Below, piece after piece: positions 33,642 to 41,585 of a DNA stretch of 49,072 bases (positions are counted from its first letter, which is position 1; each line of letters opens with the position of its first letter). This stretch comes from Methylobacterium variabile (GTDB lineage Bacteria > Pseudomonadota > Alphaproteobacteria > Rhizobiales > Beijerinckiaceae). The stretch covers positions 1 through 49,072 of the forward strand of contig NZ_LABY01000024.1 in NCBI RefSeq assembly GCF_001043975.1. The letters run 5' to 3'. Below the pieces are notes generated by a model. The model saw only the letters and a list, made by a program, of their open reading frames with translations, was not told the origin of the DNA and did not search any database. Made by a program: the position numbers and the translations under genes.

Positions 33642-34251
33642 CCTCCTTACCGGCCTCGCGGCACTCGCTGCCCTGCCCGCCTGCGGGCTCGACCGGGCCT
33701 ACGCCTCAGCGCTTGTCGGTTCGGCCGCATTCCCGCTGCCCGTGCGGCTGTGGCTGCGGCGCGAGGGAACCGGCGAGGAAGTGAGCGCAATCGTCCGGAC
33801 GCCAGATGGCTACAACGCGCGCGACCTCCTGCTGCTGTCCTGGCTCCTGCGCGATGTCCGGGACGCCAGCGCGGCGGTCTGGATCGACCCGCGCCTGTTC
33901 GACCTCCTCGCTGCGGTCCAGGGCGCGATGAGCGCGGTCCACGGCGCCGTGGTGCCGCTGATCGTCACCTCGGGCTATCGCACGCCCCAGCACAACGCCG
34001 GCCTCGAGGGCGCCGCCCGAGGCTCGCTGCATCTGGCCGGCCGTGCGGTCGACCTGAAAGCGCCTGGCTACGGCCCGGACGCGGTCGCCCTCGCCGGCGC
34101 GCTGTGCGGTCGCGGCGGCGTCGGGATCTACCCCTCGTTCTGCCACCTCGACATCGGCCAGGCGCGCGCTTGGGCCGGCGGACGCAAGGCGCCGCCAGCC
34201 GCGCAGGCGGTGCCAGGCACGCCGATCACCAAGCCTGAGGAGCCCGCATGA
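33622..34251 (+). CDS. M15-type peptidoglycan peptidase with Tat/lipoprotein signal
   Basis: The protein has 209 residues. The N-terminus MPVSRRSLLTGLAALAALPACG has a twin-arginine motif and a lipobox ending at Cys21. The catalytic domain is M15/DUF882 (YcbK-like): VTSGYRTPQHNAGLEGAARGS, HLAGRAVDLKAP and CHLDIG supply the His/Asp zinc ligands. It probably cuts peptide crosslinks in the wall so that the channel can be built. It overlaps icmT by four bases (ATGA). Confidence 0.82.
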   Translation: MPVSRRSLLTGLAALAALPACGLDRAYASALVGSAAFPLPVRLWLRREGTGEEVSAIVRTPDGYNARDLLLLSWLLRDVRDASAAVWIDPRLFDLLAAVQGAMSAVHGAVVPLIVTSGYRTPQHNAGLEGAARGSLHLAGRAVDLKAPGYGPDAVALAGALCGRGGVGIYPSFCHLDIGQARAWAGGRKAPPAAQAVPGTPITKPEEPA

Positions 34252-34493
34252 GTGATCGCCATCTCCCGTGGCGGTGGTCAGCCGTGCCGCTGCGGTTCTT
34301 TGGAATGCACGGCAGCATCGCGGCTTTCTTCCCCCTGCTGATCGTAACGGGCTTGAGCCGCTACACGTTCATCGCCATGGCTTTGTACGCCGCGTTCCTT
34401 GCGTATTGCAATCATCGCAAGATGGGGCCGATGCGGTTCCTCAAGTATATCTGGTCGAAATTTATCGAGGGTGGCAAATGGCCCGCTTTCTAG
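34248..34493 (+). CDS. icmT: IcmT/TraK-like small membrane protein
   Basis: The 81-residue length is that of IcmT. The pattern PWRWSAVPLRFFGMHGSIAA, then FFPLLIVTGLSRYTFIAMAL, then MRFLKYIWSKFIEGGKWPAF matches the family: an aromatic N-terminus, two short helices and a basic C-terminal arm. IncI TraK occupies the same slot after traJ (dotB). It overlaps the next gene by 16 bases. Confidence 0.85.
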   Translation: MSDRHLPWRWSAVPLRFFGMHGSIAAFFPLLIVTGLSRYTFIAMALYAAFLAYCNHRKMGPMRFLKYIWSKFIEGGKWPAF

Positions 34494-35155
34494 AACCGAC
34501 CCCGCTCCGGATCCGGATGCGGACCTCGCTGCGCCTCGCCGTCCTCCTCGGCGGGCTCGCGCTCGCCGGTGCTGCCCCGGCCGCAGCTCAGTCAACCGGC
34601 AATAATTGCCTGGTGCGGCAGGCGGCCGACGCCGCCGTACAGCGCCAGATCGCCCTGATCGACGCCGCCAAGGTCAATCCGTCGAGCTTCTTCAACGGCC
34701 CGAACAGCTGTATCGCCGGGGACCTGCTCAAGCGGTTCGACCTGTCGAACCTGATCCCCGACCTGTCGGGGTTCCTCACCTCGGCGGCGACGAGCCTGAT
34801 CTCGTCCGTGATCGACGCGGCCAAGCGGCAGGTGTGCCAGATCCTCGACGATCAACTCCGGGACACGATCCGCAGCATTAACCAACAGATGACGAGCTTC
34901 CAGAGCTCGATCACCGGCGACTTGTTCCGGCAGCTCAACGGCTCGATCTCGCCGATCGCCATTCCGAACATCAGCGGCATCGGGTCGTACAATCTCATTC
35001 AGAACTCGGCGTTCGGCTCGGCGCTCAACTTGAGCCAGACACCGCAGAGTGCGTCTCCCGTCGTAGTGCAGCAAGGCGCTTCAGTTCCGGCTGCCGCTCC
35101 GGTCATCTCGGCCCCGGCGCCGTCTAGGGACAATTTCGGAGGCATGTTCCAATGA
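34478..35155 (+). CDS. Secreted transfer-locus protein, unknown family
   Basis: The 225-residue product starts at the ATG at 34478 behind GAGGGTGG; a second ATG (34517) would give a shorter signal peptide (MRTSLRLAVLLGGLALAGAA). The mature protein has four cysteines (NNCLVRQAA, NSCIAGDLL, RQVCQILDD region) and long amphipathic helices (IDAAKRQVCQILDDQLRDTI), with a Ser/Ala/Pro-rich tail ending FGGMFQ. It might be an extracellular or periplasmic component comparable to VirB5-like proteins; no direct match is recognised. Confidence 0.7.
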   Translation: MARFLEPTPLRIRMRTSLRLAVLLGGLALAGAAPAAAQSTGNNCLVRQAADAAVQRQIALIDAAKVNPSSFFNGPNSCIAGDLLKRFDLSNLIPDLSGFLTSAATSLISSVIDAAKRQVCQILDDQLRDTIRSINQQMTSFQSSITGDLFRQLNGSISPIAIPNISGIGSYNLIQNSAFGSALNLSQTPQSASPVVVQQGASVPAAAPVISAPAPSRDNFGGMFQ

Positions 35156-35565
35156 TCCGTGCGGCTTTCCTCTCCGCAACCCTGTTCCTGACTGCCGTTG
35201 GCTCTGCGCGGGCCGAGAAACTCTCTCTTCCAGTCGGCGACTGGGCATACTCACCTGTCTCTCCAACGGGCTGCAAGAGGCCGTCGCTTACAATCGAGAA
35301 AGATCGGCTGATCCAACGCATCGACCAAGAGGCTATTCGCGGCGAAGCCAGATGCAAAATTCTCAAAATCAGACGACAGGGCAGGGGTATAGTTTTTATC
35401 GACACCAAATGCGACTGGGATGCTCACATTCCTCAAGGAATGCGCGAGAGTCCAGATAACGAAAATGATGATTCATTTTCTCTCAAATTCATCAGCCCGA
35501 AGAAGATACTGTTCAACAACAGCGAACACGAGCTTTGCGCGCGTAAGTCGGAGGGTGGTCGATGA
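35152..35565 (+). CDS. Small periplasmic Cys-rich protein, unknown
   Basis: This 137-residue protein has a signal peptide (MIRAAFLSATLFLTAVGSARA). Four cysteines in the mature part (PTGCKRPS, EARCKILKI, DTKCDWD, HELCARK) probably form two disulfides. It overlaps both neighbours by four bases, so it is clearly part of the operon. The gene is less GC-rich than its surroundings, suggesting separate acquisition. No family is recognised. Confidence 0.65.
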   Translation: MIRAAFLSATLFLTAVGSARAEKLSLPVGDWAYSPVSPTGCKRPSLTIEKDRLIQRIDQEAIRGEARCKILKIRRQGRGIVFIDTKCDWDAHIPQGMRESPDNENDDSFSLKFISPKKILFNNSEHELCARKSEGGR

Positions 35566-36512
35566 TCCGCGCTGCCGCACTAGCTTTCGCGTTGATCGCG
35601 CTTGGCCTCTCGCAGGGTACGGCATGGGCCGGCACCTGCCTCTCGGCCGACATCATGAAGCCGTCAGGTCAGCGGGTTTCTTCGCCTTACGGGGTCAATA
35701 GATCCGGCCGGCCAGGTGCTTCGGCCGGTTATCACCAAGGTATGGACATCGTAAACAGTGAAGGTGCGGGGACCCCAATTCATTCCGGATCGGCCGGAAG
35801 TATTTTGTACCATCATTTCGGAGGCGGCGGCATCATCGCTGATGTTGTTTCTGGAGATACGCGGTTTCTTTATTTACATATGAACACGACAACGCTTAAA
35901 GAAGGACAATCTGGTCAGGTTGCCGCCGGCGATCAGGTCGGCACGATGGGGTGCAAGGGCATGAAGCAATGTGCCCCCCATCTCCATCTCGGCACGCTCC
36001 TCAAGGGTAGCGCCATCTCAACAACCAGTACCAACGGTCGCGTCTGGAAGATGTATTCTGGCAAGGGCGCCAGTCCTCTCACCGCCGATGCGATAAAATC
36101 TGCTGTCCCGGATGCTTGGTACTACGTCAATCCTGAGCCATTCCTGCCCCGCCAGCTCCCAATCTCCAACAAATACCCAGACATGGCGGGCGGGCCACGC
36201 GACACGACTCTGCCCAAGACCTGCTCGCCCGGCGCCAACGAGGGCGCCGTCAGCGAGACCGTGTCGCGGTCCGACACCCAATCTCAGCAGAAAGCTATCG
36301 CCAGCGCGGCCGAGAAGGCCAGTGGATCCGAGGACCACGCGGTCAAAGTCGCCAACCAGCCGAACCGCAGCCTCTACATCGAACTCGCCCGGATCAACGC
36401 GGTCGAGCTGACCGCCAATACCCTCGACTACGATGCGCAGATGGATGCCGCGCTCGCCCAGCTCGTCGCTCTCTACGCCCTGGATGCCCGGTCCATGGAG
36501 AGCAAACCGTGA
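35562..36512 (+). CDS. M23/LytM-type peptidoglycan endopeptidase
   Basis: This 316-residue exported protein has a signal peptide (ALAFALIALGLSQGTAWA). The zinc metallopeptidase fold is shown by SSPYGVNRSG, YHQGMDIVNSEGAGTPIHS (H...D ligands) and CAPHLHLGTLL (HxH). A helical C-terminal extension of about 100 residues follows. It would open the wall during T4SS assembly or mating. It is one of two wall hydrolases in the same operon. Confidence 0.9.
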   Translation: MIRAAALAFALIALGLSQGTAWAGTCLSADIMKPSGQRVSSPYGVNRSGRPGASAGYHQGMDIVNSEGAGTPIHSGSAGSILYHHFGGGGIIADVVSGDTRFLYLHMNTTTLKEGQSGQVAAGDQVGTMGCKGMKQCAPHLHLGTLLKGSAISTTSTNGRVWKMYSGKGASPLTADAIKSAVPDAWYYVNPEPFLPRQLPISNKYPDMAGGPRDTTLPKTCSPGANEGAVSETVSRSDTQSQQKAIASAAEKASGSEDHAVKVANQPNRSLYIELARINAVELTANTLDYDAQMDAALAQLVALYALDARSMESKP

Positions 36513-37273
36513 CGCGGCTGCACCTCCTCCTTCCGGCGAGCGCCGTCCTCGCCGCTGCCCTCGCGTCCCCGGTCCAGGCACAGGGGATTCTCCCGCAATG
36601 GGAGATCTCCCTGCAGCGCCTTTTGTCCGGCATGAAGGTGTCCGGCGTGCAATCGAGCGCCACTGCGCTCCAGACCACCAACGGCCACAAGGCGGCAGCC
36701 GAGGCCACTGCCTCGACCCTGGTGAGCCAGGACAACGCCCTGCGCCTTGCCCGGGCCCAGCACCAGTACGGCTACGATACCGGCACGGGCTATGCCGCCT
36801 GCACGCTCGCTCTCGGTCTCTCGCAGGAGCGTGATAGCGCTGCTTCCGCGACGAAGGTCCGCCAAGCCTTCCGCTCGGCCGACCAGCGCTGGATGACCAA
36901 CGGCGGTGACGCCGCCGAGCGCACGGGCGCCACCCTCGAGCAGCGCCGCACCTTCTACTGTTCGCCCTCCGAGCAGGACACCGGCTGGTGCACCGGCGCC
37001 AAGCCAGGAGGCTTTGGCGCCGGCGACTCGGACGCCGCGCCCTGGCTGTTCAATCGCGACTACGGCGGCGAGGAGGTGATGACCGCGGCCGACTACCTCG
37101 ATGTCGTCGCCCCCCTGCCCACGGTAAAGCCCAACCCTGCCACCGCTGAGGAGGATGCCGCCCTCGTCCGTGCTCTTCGCCATGGCGCGATCATGAGTAG
37201 CGCCCGGGCCAGCCTCGTTGGCGTGATCGTAGGCGGCATGGGCGGTGACAGCCGCCAGGGAGGCACGCCATGA
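36509..37273 (+). CDS. TraW-like secreted protein, paralogue 1 of 3
   Basis: The protein has 254 residues with a signal peptide (LLLPASAVLAAALASPVQAQ). The mature part begins with a long helix (LQRLLSGMKVSGVQSSATAL and LVSQDNALRLARAQHQYGY) leading to TGTGYAACTLALG, a motif shared with the next two genes. Additional cysteines (FYCSPSEQDTGWCTG) suggest a disulfide. Arrangement before dotA (traY) matches traW of IncI plasmids. Confidence 0.65.
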   Translation: MTRLHLLLPASAVLAAALASPVQAQGILPQWEISLQRLLSGMKVSGVQSSATALQTTNGHKAAAEATASTLVSQDNALRLARAQHQYGYDTGTGYAACTLALGLSQERDSAASATKVRQAFRSADQRWMTNGGDAAERTGATLEQRRTFYCSPSEQDTGWCTGAKPGGFGAGDSDAAPWLFNRDYGGEEVMTAADYLDVVAPLPTVKPNPATAEEDAALVRALRHGAIMSSARASLVGVIVGGMGGDSRQGGTP

Positions 37274-38292
37274 CCCGGTTTCGCCTGCCTGCGGTCGGGG
37301 GCTTAAACGCCGTCATTGTGGCGATCAGTGTCGTCGCCCCGGCCAAGGCTCAGACCTGCTTCGGGGTCGAAGCGCGCGTCAACGTTGCCACCTCGGCCCT
37401 CACCACAGCCATCACCGGCGCGATCACCACTACCGAGGCCGCCCTGGTCGCCCAAGAGATCGCTGAGCGGGCTCGCCTTCTGTCCGCCGTCAAGGTCCTG
37501 ACTGCGCAGTCGGCGGCCGGATCCGACCAGGTCTCGAATGGCTTCCGGGCATCCAGCGAGGCGCTCGCCACTACCGTTGTCACTCAGGAGCAGCGCCAGG
37601 CCGTAGCGTTCGCCGCCCACCGCTACGGCTCCATCGGCTACGATCCGTGCGGGTCGAATATTAAGGCCCAGGCCCTCTTTACAGCGATGATGGGTTCCAC
37701 GGCCATCCGCCAGCAGATCGTCGCGCCGGTCCGGTCCCAGCCCGGCCGTTACGCCGATCCGAAGGACTGGGTCGCCGACGTGAAGAGCGGCGACGCCCCC
37801 GACGGTGCCTCCCTCTACAGTGGCGACACCGCGGCAGCCTCGCGGTTCATCAACGCGATCGTCGGCCCGCCCGACCCGCAGCCGCGCAACTCCGGCGCGA
37901 GCGCCACCAACGACCTTGCCCGGCTGGAGAAGACCGGCCGCGATACCTATCGCTCGATGACGGCCAGCGTGCTCGCCGACATTGCCGCCGATTACCGGAC
38001 CGACGGCCCGATCGCGCAGGCCCGGACCCTCTCGAGCCACTGGCAGGGCAACGACGGCGGTGCGGCGTGGGCGGCGGGTGTGGCCGGCCAGCACGACCGC
38101 GGCATCATCCAGGACGCGGTGCGGATGGAGGCGGCCAACCTCGCCCTCGTCGCCCACCAGATCAAGCGTGGGATGCGCACCGAGGCCACCGCCGCAGCGC
38201 TGCTGCTCGCCATGGTCAACGCCCGCATCTCGAACAGCGTCGCCGCGCCTGGCCGCGGGTCCGCCAGCCCAGCGAGCTTCCAGACGCCATGA
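37270..38292 (+). CDS. TraW-like secreted protein, paralogue 2 of 3
   Basis: The 340-residue protein has an exported N-terminus (AVIVAISVVAPAKAQTC). Like its neighbours it has a helical start (TTAITGAITTTEAALVAQEI), a helix with QEQRQAVAFAAHRYG, then GYDPCGSNIKAQALFTAM, and a C-terminal part with AAWAAGVAGQHDRGIIQDAV. It overlaps genes on both sides by four bases. Tandem duplication is inferred from the shared order of motifs. Confidence 0.65.
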   Translation: MTRFRLPAVGGLNAVIVAISVVAPAKAQTCFGVEARVNVATSALTTAITGAITTTEAALVAQEIAERARLLSAVKVLTAQSAAGSDQVSNGFRASSEALATTVVTQEQRQAVAFAAHRYGSIGYDPCGSNIKAQALFTAMMGSTAIRQQIVAPVRSQPGRYADPKDWVADVKSGDAPDGASLYSGDTAAASRFINAIVGPPDPQPRNSGASATNDLARLEKTGRDTYRSMTASVLADIAADYRTDGPIAQARTLSSHWQGNDGGAAWAAGVAGQHDRGIIQDAVRMEAANLALVAHQIKRGMRTEATAAALLLAMVNARISNSVAAPGRGSASPASFQTP

Positions 38293-39284
38293 AGCAGCTT
38301 CTCATCGCCGCGTCCGTCGCCGCCCTCACTTGCGCCCTCGCCGCGTCGGCAACGGCGCAGACCTGCTTTGTGGCCGACCCGATCTGGATCGCGGGCCACA
38401 ACAGCGCCACCGCCACCCTGACCACCCGAGTGGCCACGATGGGCACCAACATCGCCACGCAACGCAGCCTCACCCTCGAAATGCTTCTCTCGGCCATGAA
38501 GGTCCAGACGGCGCAGACCTCAACCAACGGCGAGCGCGAGGTGAACCTCGTCAGCAACACCCAGCAGGCCGTCGCCGCCAGCCTGTCCCAGGTCGCCCAA
38601 CGCCGCGCCCTGGTGGATGCCCGCGAGCAATACTCGATCGATACCGGTCAGGGCGTGAACGCCTGCGGCTCGATCGACCTGATGAACTCGACCAACCGCG
38701 CCATGGGCAACGTCATCATGATTGGCCGAGAGACCTACCGCGGCCTCGACGTGGCGCCGGGCAAGAACGTTCCGGTCCAGCAGGCGACCCGCGACCGCTT
38801 ACAGGATCCGACCAAGACCGACGCCACCGTGCTCCTCGATCCCTCCGCCAGCGACGACGACCGCAAGAGCGTCATCCAGGCGATGGCCGGCCTGCCGATG
38901 CCCAAGCCCACCGCCGCGATGCCGGGCTCCGAGGCCGACCTGATGATGCTGCGCGCGCGCCGGGTCGAGGCCCTGCGCTCGCCCGCCCTCGTCTCGCTCA
39001 GTGCCGTGCGGGCGATGTCGATCGCCGAGGGTCACGAAGTCGGCAGTGCCACCCCCTCCCCCCTCGCGCAGCTCGACATGCTCATTAGCCAGTACGGCGG
39101 CGGGCCTCAGTACGAGGCGTGGTCGGCCGGGCTCGCCGGCCAGTCCGAACATGGGCTCCTGATCGAGCTCACGCGCATGCGTTCGATGTCGCTGGCGCTG
39201 CGCCAGCAGCTCATCGAGCAGCAGGCCCGCACCTCGGCGGTGTTTGGCACCATCCTGGCCACTCAAGCAGGCGGCAACCTGTAG
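38289..39284 (+). CDS. TraW-like secreted protein, paralogue 3 of 3
   Basis: The product is 331 residues from the ATG overlapping the previous stop. A signal peptide (LLIAASVAALTCALAASATA) precedes TCFVADPIWIAGHNSATATL. Motifs parallel paralogue 2: QRRALVDAREQYSIDTGQGV, NACGSIDLMNSTNRAM and YEAWSAGLAGQSEHGLLIEL. It probably forms, with its relatives, an extracytoplasmic part of the transfer machine. It ends 9 bases before dotA. Confidence 0.68.
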   Translation: MKQLLIAASVAALTCALAASATAQTCFVADPIWIAGHNSATATLTTRVATMGTNIATQRSLTLEMLLSAMKVQTAQTSTNGEREVNLVSNTQQAVAASLSQVAQRRALVDAREQYSIDTGQGVNACGSIDLMNSTNRAMGNVIMIGRETYRGLDVAPGKNVPVQQATRDRLQDPTKTDATVLLDPSASDDDRKSVIQAMAGLPMPKPTAAMPGSEADLMMLRARRVEALRSPALVSLSAVRAMSIAEGHEVGSATPSPLAQLDMLISQYGGGPQYEAWSAGLAGQSEHGLLIELTRMRSMSLALRQQLIEQQARTSAVFGTILATQAGGNL

Positions 39285-39293
39285 GGAACTCCC

Positions 39294-41582
39294 ATGCTTC
39301 GCAGGACCGCCACCGCCACCAGCGCTGGCAGCTTCGGCCTTCTTGCGGCCGCGACGGCCGCCCAGAGCCAGACAACGGGCAAGGAGATGTTCACGCCGGT
39401 CCAGAACGACCTGGCGCTCATCAACCTGCGCAAGCTCCTTGGCTGCGTGGTCGATGGCGTGTGGACCGCCGCCACCTGCACCGACGACCGGCCGCTCACC
39501 GTCGCCTTGGGGTACTTCAACGTTGGCTGCCTGATCCTCTCGACGATCCTTGGCTGCTACCTGCTCTACTCGATGGTCGCCGACACGGCAAACGACGGCC
39601 AGGCATTCGGGCGGCAATCGAGCACCAAGTACACCCTCCTGCGGGTTATGACCGGCGCGATCCTCAGCCTGCCGATCAAGTCCGGATTGTCACTCGTACA
39701 GATCTTGGTAGTGCAGATCGCGGTCTGGGGCTCGGGCTTTGGCGACACCCTCTGGACCCGAGTCGCTGGGACCCAGCTCACCGGCATGTACGGCACGCTC
39801 ACCCAGCCGGCCCAGGCGCTCGGCGACTTCGCTCTGCGCGGCAACCTCGCCAAGGTGCTGGAAGGACGCCTCTATGGCCACGTCTGTGCCCAATCGTTGC
39901 AGCAATATGCCAACAACGTCTCAGGTCGGAACAATGCCGCGTCGATCGTCTCCCGAACCATCGTCGATAGAGGAAGTTTCGGATCGTGGAGCCCGCAAAC
40001 GACAACCTACTATTTTGCTGATTCTAACGGGTATTTCCGCAGATCAAACAACCTCTGTGGGTCTGTGATCTACGAGCACCAGAAGATCAGTGTGAACTTC
40101 GACGACGCTAATGACGCCAGCACGACAGCAACCCTGATCGCTCTGGCTGAGCAACAGAGTCAGCGCGCGTTTCAGGCGGCGATCGGCGGCCTCGACAGGG
40201 CCGCGAGCGGGATCGCCACGACCATCATGTCCGGCAGCCGCGACGACGAGTCAATCAAAAACCGTATCAAGGAGGCGGTCGACTCAGCATATAGCAGCGT
40301 CAACCAAATCTTGACTCAGAGTAGCAACAATCAACTAAACCAAGCGCTTCGCAACTACCTTTCGAACTCCACAGAGAACGGCTGGCTCTCTGCCGCAATG
40401 TGGCAGCGCTCGATGAGCCTCGTTCAAGCCAAGCTCTTGGCCGCCTCCGCCGGTCCGAGCGCCTCCGTAAGGGCAGTGCCCCCGGCCAGTATCACCACCT
40501 ACATGCCCTCTCTCGGCCACAGCGCCTACTGGCCGCTCGTCGAGGAGGCGCAGCGCAACGTCACTTACGTCGGGACGTTCAGCGGTTACATCGCCGCGCA
40601 GGGCTCAGGCAGCGTCGCGCGCATCACCAGCGATGATCCGGCCGCGCAAGCAGACCCGCCCAGCCAGTTCGCGAGGGCACTCTCGGCCATCTACTCGGGC
40701 GTGCTCAGCGTCATCAGCAGGCCCGAGAGCGGGTCGTGGAAAGATCCAATCCTCGAGGTGCAGGAGATCGGCCAGAGCATTGCGAATTGGGGTCTCGCAG
40801 CGACGGGGGCAGGTGCCGGATCCGACTTTGTCGGGTGGGGTTTGGGGTTACTGAAACACCCGGTTGCACACGTAACGCAACAAGGACTCGAGAGGGCTTC
40901 TGGCTTCTTATATTTTCTAGCTACTATCCTGTTCGCGGCCGCTTTCATGCTGGTCGGCCTCGTACCATTCGTCGTCATCGTCCATTTTCTAATGGCGACC
41001 TTCAACTGGTTTCTCGTTGTTGCTGAGGCGATGATCGCCGTACCGATCTGGCTCCTCACCAAGTTCATGCCGGCCCGCTCCGATAGCTTCGTCGGCAACA
41101 GCGGTCAGGGCTACATATTCTTCCTCGGCATCCTGCTCCGTCCACCCCTCATTGTGATCGGTCTGCTCGTTTCACTCCTGCTGATGCGGGTAGGCATCGA
41201 CATCACCAACATCTTCTTCCGAGGGGCGCTCGCGATGATCTCGCCCGACGGCACTATCGCCTACGCGATGGTCGGGACCGCTGGGCTGTTCGTCTACGCC
41301 GTCATCCTGTTCTCAATTGTAATGCTGTCCGCCGGCCAGATCAGCGCGTTGCCTGAGACCGTGTTGTCATGGGTCGGTGCGCAGATCGAACGCCGCACAG
41401 GGAACACGACTGCGATGGCCGCGGCCGGCATCTTCATGCCGACCTCGCCCAACCAGATCCTAAGCAGAAACGCGAGCAGAACAGCTGGCGCCTTGGTCTC
41501 TGGCACAATGTTAGGCTCGCGCCAGTCCGGCAAGACCATGCTTTCGCTGATACGCGGCCAGGACAAGGGTAAGGGATTGTAA
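39294..41582 (+). CDS. dotA: DotA/TraY-like polytopic membrane protein
   Basis: This 762-residue protein has the DotA plan: an N-terminal leader, two early helices (VGCLILSTILGCYLLYSMVA and a region ending SLPIKSG), a large periplasmic domain of about 400 residues, and a helical C-terminal block (FLYFLATILFAAAFMLVGLVP, FVVIVHFLMATFNWFLVVAE, IFFLGILLRPPLIVIGLLVS). DRPLTVALGYFNVG and MTGAILSLPIKSGLSLVQIL are typical of DotA/TraY. It is an inner-membrane component of I-type systems. Confidence 0.9.
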   Translation: MLRRTATATSAGSFGLLAAATAAQSQTTGKEMFTPVQNDLALINLRKLLGCVVDGVWTAATCTDDRPLTVALGYFNVGCLILSTILGCYLLYSMVADTANDGQAFGRQSSTKYTLLRVMTGAILSLPIKSGLSLVQILVVQIAVWGSGFGDTLWTRVAGTQLTGMYGTLTQPAQALGDFALRGNLAKVLEGRLYGHVCAQSLQQYANNVSGRNNAASIVSRTIVDRGSFGSWSPQTTTYYFADSNGYFRRSNNLCGSVIYEHQKISVNFDDANDASTTATLIALAEQQSQRAFQAAIGGLDRAASGIATTIMSGSRDDESIKNRIKEAVDSAYSSVNQILTQSSNNQLNQALRNYLSNSTENGWLSAAMWQRSMSLVQAKLLAASAGPSASVRAVPPASITTYMPSLGHSAYWPLVEEAQRNVTYVGTFSGYIAAQGSGSVARITSDDPAAQADPPSQFARALSAIYSGVLSVISRPESGSWKDPILEVQEIGQSIANWGLAATGAGAGSDFVGWGLGLLKHPVAHVTQQGLERASGFLYFLATILFAAAFMLVGLVPFVVIVHFLMATFNWFLVVAEAMIAVPIWLLTKFMPARSDSFVGNSGQGYIFFLGILLRPPLIVIGLLVSLLLMRVGIDITNIFFRGALAMISPDGTIAYAMVGTAGLFVYAVILFSIVMLSAGQISALPETVLSWVGAQIERRTGNTTAMAAAGIFMPTSPNQILSRNASRTAGALVSGTMLGSRQSGKTMLSLIRGQDKGKGL

Positions 41583-41585
41583 TCG

